Source: Bacillota bacterium (GTDB lineage: Bacteria; Bacillota; Clostridia; Christensenellales; Aristaeellaceae). From it: 8,194 nt of DNA. Position numbers and translations under genes: made by a program. How positions within the stretch are numbered: the first letter of the stretch is position 1; every line of letters starts with the position of its first letter. The notes under the pieces were generated by a model. The model had not been told where the DNA came from. It worked only from the letters and a program-made list of their open reading frames with translations, and did no database searches. Below, piece by piece: positions 5,699 through 8,194 of this stretch. The DNA is taken from contig JAEYAR010000179.1 in the NCBI GenBank assembly GCA_023404715.1, forward strand, positions 1 through 8,194, given 5' to 3'.

Positions 5699-6694
5699 AT
5701 GCATGTGAGAAACATCAAGGTCACCTATTTTATCCGGCGTATCCTCAGCGCGCTTTTGACGCTGTGGATCGCGCTGACAATCAACTTTCTGCTGCCGAGG
5801 ATGATGGGCGGTAATCCTGCGGACCTGATGGCAAGCCAAAGCGCGCTGGGTTCCCTGGAGTATGCGGAAAAGCTCAAGGTCGAGTTCGGTCTGGACAAGT
5901 CGCTTGCCGAGCAGTACGTGCTCTATTTCGGCAATCTGCTGCACGGCAATCTGGGCATCTCCTTTTCGACGTTCCCTGTGCCGGTGGCGCAGATCATTTC
6001 GCAGGCCATGCCCTGGACGCTGCTGGTCGTGCTCACTTCCACGCTGATCTCGTTCGCCATCGCCTGGGTGCTGGGCACGCTGGCGGCGCTGAAGAAGGGG
6101 AGTATTTTTGACAACGCGGTGGTCGGCGTCTCTTTTTTCGTACAGTCGACGCCCTACTTTTTCGTGGGCATGCTCATATTGATGGTCTTCGGCTATACGT
6201 TAGGCTGGTTCCCCATGGGCCGCGCCCTGCCGGCCGGGCTGCCGGACAGCGTACCCTTCCTGCAGATGGCGGGGCACATCGCCTACCACGCCTTTTTGCC
6301 GGTGCTGTCGATGATCATCGTATCGCTCGCGGGCCGCATGGTGATGATGCGTTCGAACATTCTGCAGATATTCTCCGAGGACTACATCACGCTGGCCCAG
6401 GCGAAGGGCCTGCGCAGGCGTACGATCCTGGGCAAGTACGCGCTGCGCAACGCGATGCTGCCTTCGTTCACGGGCCTGATGCTCTCGCTAGGCGCGGCAG
6501 TAGGCGGCGCGATCGCGACAGAGATGATTTACTCCTATCCGGGCATCGGGCTCACGATCATGAACGCGATTTTAAGCCACGACTATCCGCTGATCCAGGG
6601 GTGCTTTGCCATCATCGCGCTGAGCGTCGTCTCCCTGAACTTCCTGGCGGACGTCATCTATCCGTTTATCGATCCGCGCGTGTCGCTGTCGTAA
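5699..6694 (+). CDS. ABC importer permease, DppB/OppB family (331 aa)
   Basis: First membrane subunit of the importer. Residues about 10-32 form the first membrane segment after a basic IRRIL start. The large loop with PADLMASQSALGSLEYAEKL is the usual N-terminal periplasmic-side region of DppB/OppB proteins. Several hydrophobic segments follow at roughly 105-130, 140-165, 195-213, 256-280 and 300-320. The cytoplasmic EAA-type loop, which contacts the ATPases, is at about 227-254 (EDYITLAQAKGLRR then NAMLP). Length is normal. The start is uncertain: ATG 5699 has AAAGG at 5688-5692 about 6 bases upstream, while GTG 5705 would give a protein two residues shorter with better spacing from GGCGG. 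The next permease starts 11 bases after its stop, so they are co-transcribed. Confidence 0.94.
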   Translation: MHVRNIKVTYFIRRILSALLTLWIALTINFLLPRMMGGNPADLMASQSALGSLEYAEKLKVEFGLDKSLAEQYVLYFGNLLHGNLGISFSTFPVPVAQIISQAMPWTLLVVLTSTLISFAIAWVLGTLAALKKGSIFDNAVVGVSFFVQSTPYFFVGMLILMVFGYTLGWFPMGRALPAGLPDSVPFLQMAGHIAYHAFLPVLSMIIVSLAGRMVMMRSNILQIFSEDYITLAQAKGLRRRTILGKYALRNAMLPSFTGLMLSLGAAVGGAIATEMIYSYPGIGLTIMNAILSHDYPLIQGCFAIIALSVVSLNFLADVIYPFIDPRVSLS

Positions 6695-6705
6695 GGAGGG
6701 GGAGC

Positions 6706-7593
6706 ATGATGAAAAAAGAGCAGCAAAAGCGCCTGCCCGAGTGGTACATGGTGCTGCGCAAGTACATCCTTCGCAACACGCGCGCCAAAGTGGGTATCGG
6801 CATCATCCTCGTCTTTTCCCTGGTCGCCATTTTCGCAGAGCAGATCGCGCCTTATAATCCCAAGACGATCGAATTCATGCCCTGGGGCAAGCCGGACGCC
6901 GAGCATTGGCTGGGGGTGAACAGCTACGGGCAGGACATCTTCTCGCAGCTCGTGCACGGCACGCGCATCACGCTGGTCGTGGGCCTCTTAGCCGGATTTT
7001 TGACCAGCCTGATCGGCACGGCAGTCGGCCTGGTCGCCGGTTACAAGGGCGGCGTGGTCGGCGAGGTGCTCATGCGCATCGTCGACGTATTTCTGACGAT
7101 CCCCATGCTGGCCTTCATGATCGTCATCTCATCGCTGCTGCCGCACATGGGCGTCTCCAACATCGTGCTGATCATCGGCATCCTGAGCTGGATGTGGATG
7201 GCGAGGTCGATCCGCTCGCAGACGCTGACCGAATCGCGCCGCGACTACGTCGATGCGGCCAAGGCCCTGGGCATGAGCAGCGCGGAGATTATGTTTAGGG
7301 AAATCCTGCCCAATATCATCCCCGTGGTCACGGCAAACATGGTCATGGTCATCACATCCGCGATGCTGACCGAGGCGTCGATGAGCTTTCTGGGCATCGG
7401 AGATCCAAGCCTCGTTAGCTGGGGACAGATCCTATCTATCGCGTTTGACAACGGCGCCATCCTCTACGGCGCATGGTGGTGGATTCTGCCGCCGGGCATC
7501 TGCATCGCGACACTGGGCTACAGCTTCATGCTGATCGGCAACTCCTTCCTCGACCTGTATGCGCAGGATCGCGGCGGGGCGGTTCAGCTATAA
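6706..7593 (+). CDS. ABC importer permease, DppC/OppC family (295 aa)
   Basis: Second membrane subunit, expected to pair with the preceding permease. The start is ATG 6706, with AAGGAGG (6693-6699) that overlaps the previous gene's stop codon; a second ATG at 6709 is also possible. A longer open frame from 6601 lies within the upstream permease and reads as non-membrane shadow sequence. Residues about 29-46 form the first membrane segment. The family's N-terminal signature follows as HWLGVNSYGQDIFSQLVHG (67-85), the OppC equivalent of the usual HxLGTDxxGRDxxSRxxxG. The EAA-type loop is at about 178-203 (RRDYVDAAKALGM then REILPN). Further membrane segments lie at about 88-112, 127-147, 151-168, 205-225 and 263-283. 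Length is normal. The ATPase gene begins 23 bases downstream. Confidence 0.95.
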   Translation: MMKKEQQKRLPEWYMVLRKYILRNTRAKVGIGIILVFSLVAIFAEQIAPYNPKTIEFMPWGKPDAEHWLGVNSYGQDIFSQLVHGTRITLVVGLLAGFLTSLIGTAVGLVAGYKGGVVGEVLMRIVDVFLTIPMLAFMIVISSLLPHMGVSNIVLIIGILSWMWMARSIRSQTLTESRRDYVDAAKALGMSSAEIMFREILPNIIPVVTANMVMVITSAMLTEASMSFLGIGDPSLVSWGQILSIAFDNGAILYGAWWWILPPGICIATLGYSFMLIGNSFLDLYAQDRGGAVQL

Positions 7594-7616
7594 AACCGAC
7601 GAAAGGTTGTGCAGGC

Positions 7617-8194
7617 ATGAACGAAATTTTATTATCGGTTAAAAACCTGTGCGTCGAATACAAGGTGGAGCGCGGGCAGGTACACGCGGTGACGGATGTG
7701 AGCTTCGACATCCGCAGTGGCGAGTTTTTTGGCCTGGCCGGGGAGAGTGGATGCGGAAAGTCGACCATCGCATTTGCAATCATGCGCCTGCTCAAAGGCG
7801 CGGCGACAATCCCTAAGGGCGAGGTAAACTTTAACGGCAAGAATGTGCTGTTGCTCGGCAAGGAGGAACTGCGCGCTTTTCGCTGGGACAAGTCGAGCAT
7901 GGTGCTGCAGAGCGCCATGAACAACCTCAACCCCGTGGCGACGGTCGGCAGCCAGCTGACGGACGCGATCCTCGCACACCGCGAGAATGTGAGCCGGCAG
8001 GAGGCGCTATCGCGCGCCAAAGAGCTACTCGCGCTCGTCAATATCGACGAGAGCCGCATCCGCGCCTATCCGCACGAGCTCTCCGGCGGCATGCGCCAGC
8101 GCGTGGTCATCGCCATGGCGCTCGCGCTTTCACCGGACCTCATCATCTTCGACGAGCCGACGACCGCGCTCGACGTGGTCGTGCAATATAACAT
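7617..8194 (+). CDS. ABC importer ATPase, DppD/OppD family (3'-truncated by window edge)
   Basis: Nucleotide-binding subunit that powers the importer; 192 codons are visible. The start is ATG 7617, giving MNEILLSVKNL, with a weak AAAGG (7602-7606) upstream. Walker A GESGCGKST is at 42-50, the Q-loop Gln98 is in VLQSAMNNLNP, the ABC signature LSGGMRQR is at 155-162, and Walker B LIIFDEP is at 175-181 with catalytic Glu180. The D-loop TALDV follows. All catalytic motifs are intact. The QSAMNxLNP form of the Q-loop region is one of the usual variants in this subfamily. The missing C-terminus should carry the H-loop and the oligopeptide/dipeptide-type C-terminal extension, and a second ATPase (DppF/OppF type) is expected next. 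Confidence 0.95.
   Translation, partial: MNEILLSVKNLCVEYKVERGQVHAVTDVSFDIRSGEFFGLAGESGCGKSTIAFAIMRLLKGAATIPKGEVNFNGKNVLLLGKEELRAFRWDKSSMVLQSAMNNLNPVATVGSQLTDAILAHRENVSRQEALSRAKELLALVNIDESRIRAYPHELSGGMRQRVVIAMALALSPDLIIFDEPTTALDVVVQYN

Noticed and set aside
6601..6705. Longer N-terminus of the second permease
   Set aside because: It overlaps the first permease and reads as basic, non-membrane sequence. ATG 6706 follows a strong AAGGAGG.
1..8194. CRISPR arrays, tRNA or rRNA genes, insertion sequences, attachment sites, riboswitches
   Set aside because: No regularly spaced repeats, cloverleaf, transposase or integrase frame, or recognisable riboswitch core was seen in reading both strands.

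Overview
The window looks like chromosome from a fairly GC-rich Firmicute, most likely a gut-type Clostridia. The evidence is indirect: strong AAGGAGG-type ribosome sites, consensus housekeeping promoters, a YesM/YesN-type two-component pair, a dipeptide/oligopeptide-family ABC operon, and a small ribbon-helix-helix protein of a kind common in Clostridia. No rRNA, tRNA or marker gene is present to settle the taxon.

Layout, left to right. (1) 1-605 (+): the 3' two thirds of an NAD-dependent D-2-hydroxyacid dehydrogenase, closed by an intrinsic terminator at 625-657. (2) About 660-1357 (+): an AT-richer, insulated mini-cassette. It has a perfect-consensus promoter whose spacer and start-site region carry an 11-bp perfect inverted repeat, a 59-aa ribbon-helix-helix protein, a 151-bp intergenic stretch with several potential RNA hairpins, a broken DUF6809-like gene, and a strong terminator. 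(3) 1385-3810 (-): a response regulator (AraC output) and a YesM-type sensor histidine kinase, overlapping by ATGA. (4) 3811-4028: a divergent control region with one promoter on each strand and repeated TTCGACA/TTTGACA motifs. (5) 4029-8194 (+): solute-binding protein, a GC-rich hairpin, two permeases and the first ATPase of an ABC importer; the ATPase runs off the window.

How it may work together: the sensor kinase probably responds to an extracellular cue and phosphorylates the AraC-type regulator. That regulator is well placed to activate the divergent importer operon through the motifs at about -40 and -61, and to control its own promoter through the motif inside that promoter's spacer. 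The importer's ligand (peptide, oligosaccharide or other) cannot be read from the sequence. The mini-cassette appears unrelated to the transporter and is probably a separately acquired, self-regulated unit in decay.

No clearly new enzymatic system is visible. The most unusual parts are the cassette at 660-1357 and the motif arrangement in the divergent control region.
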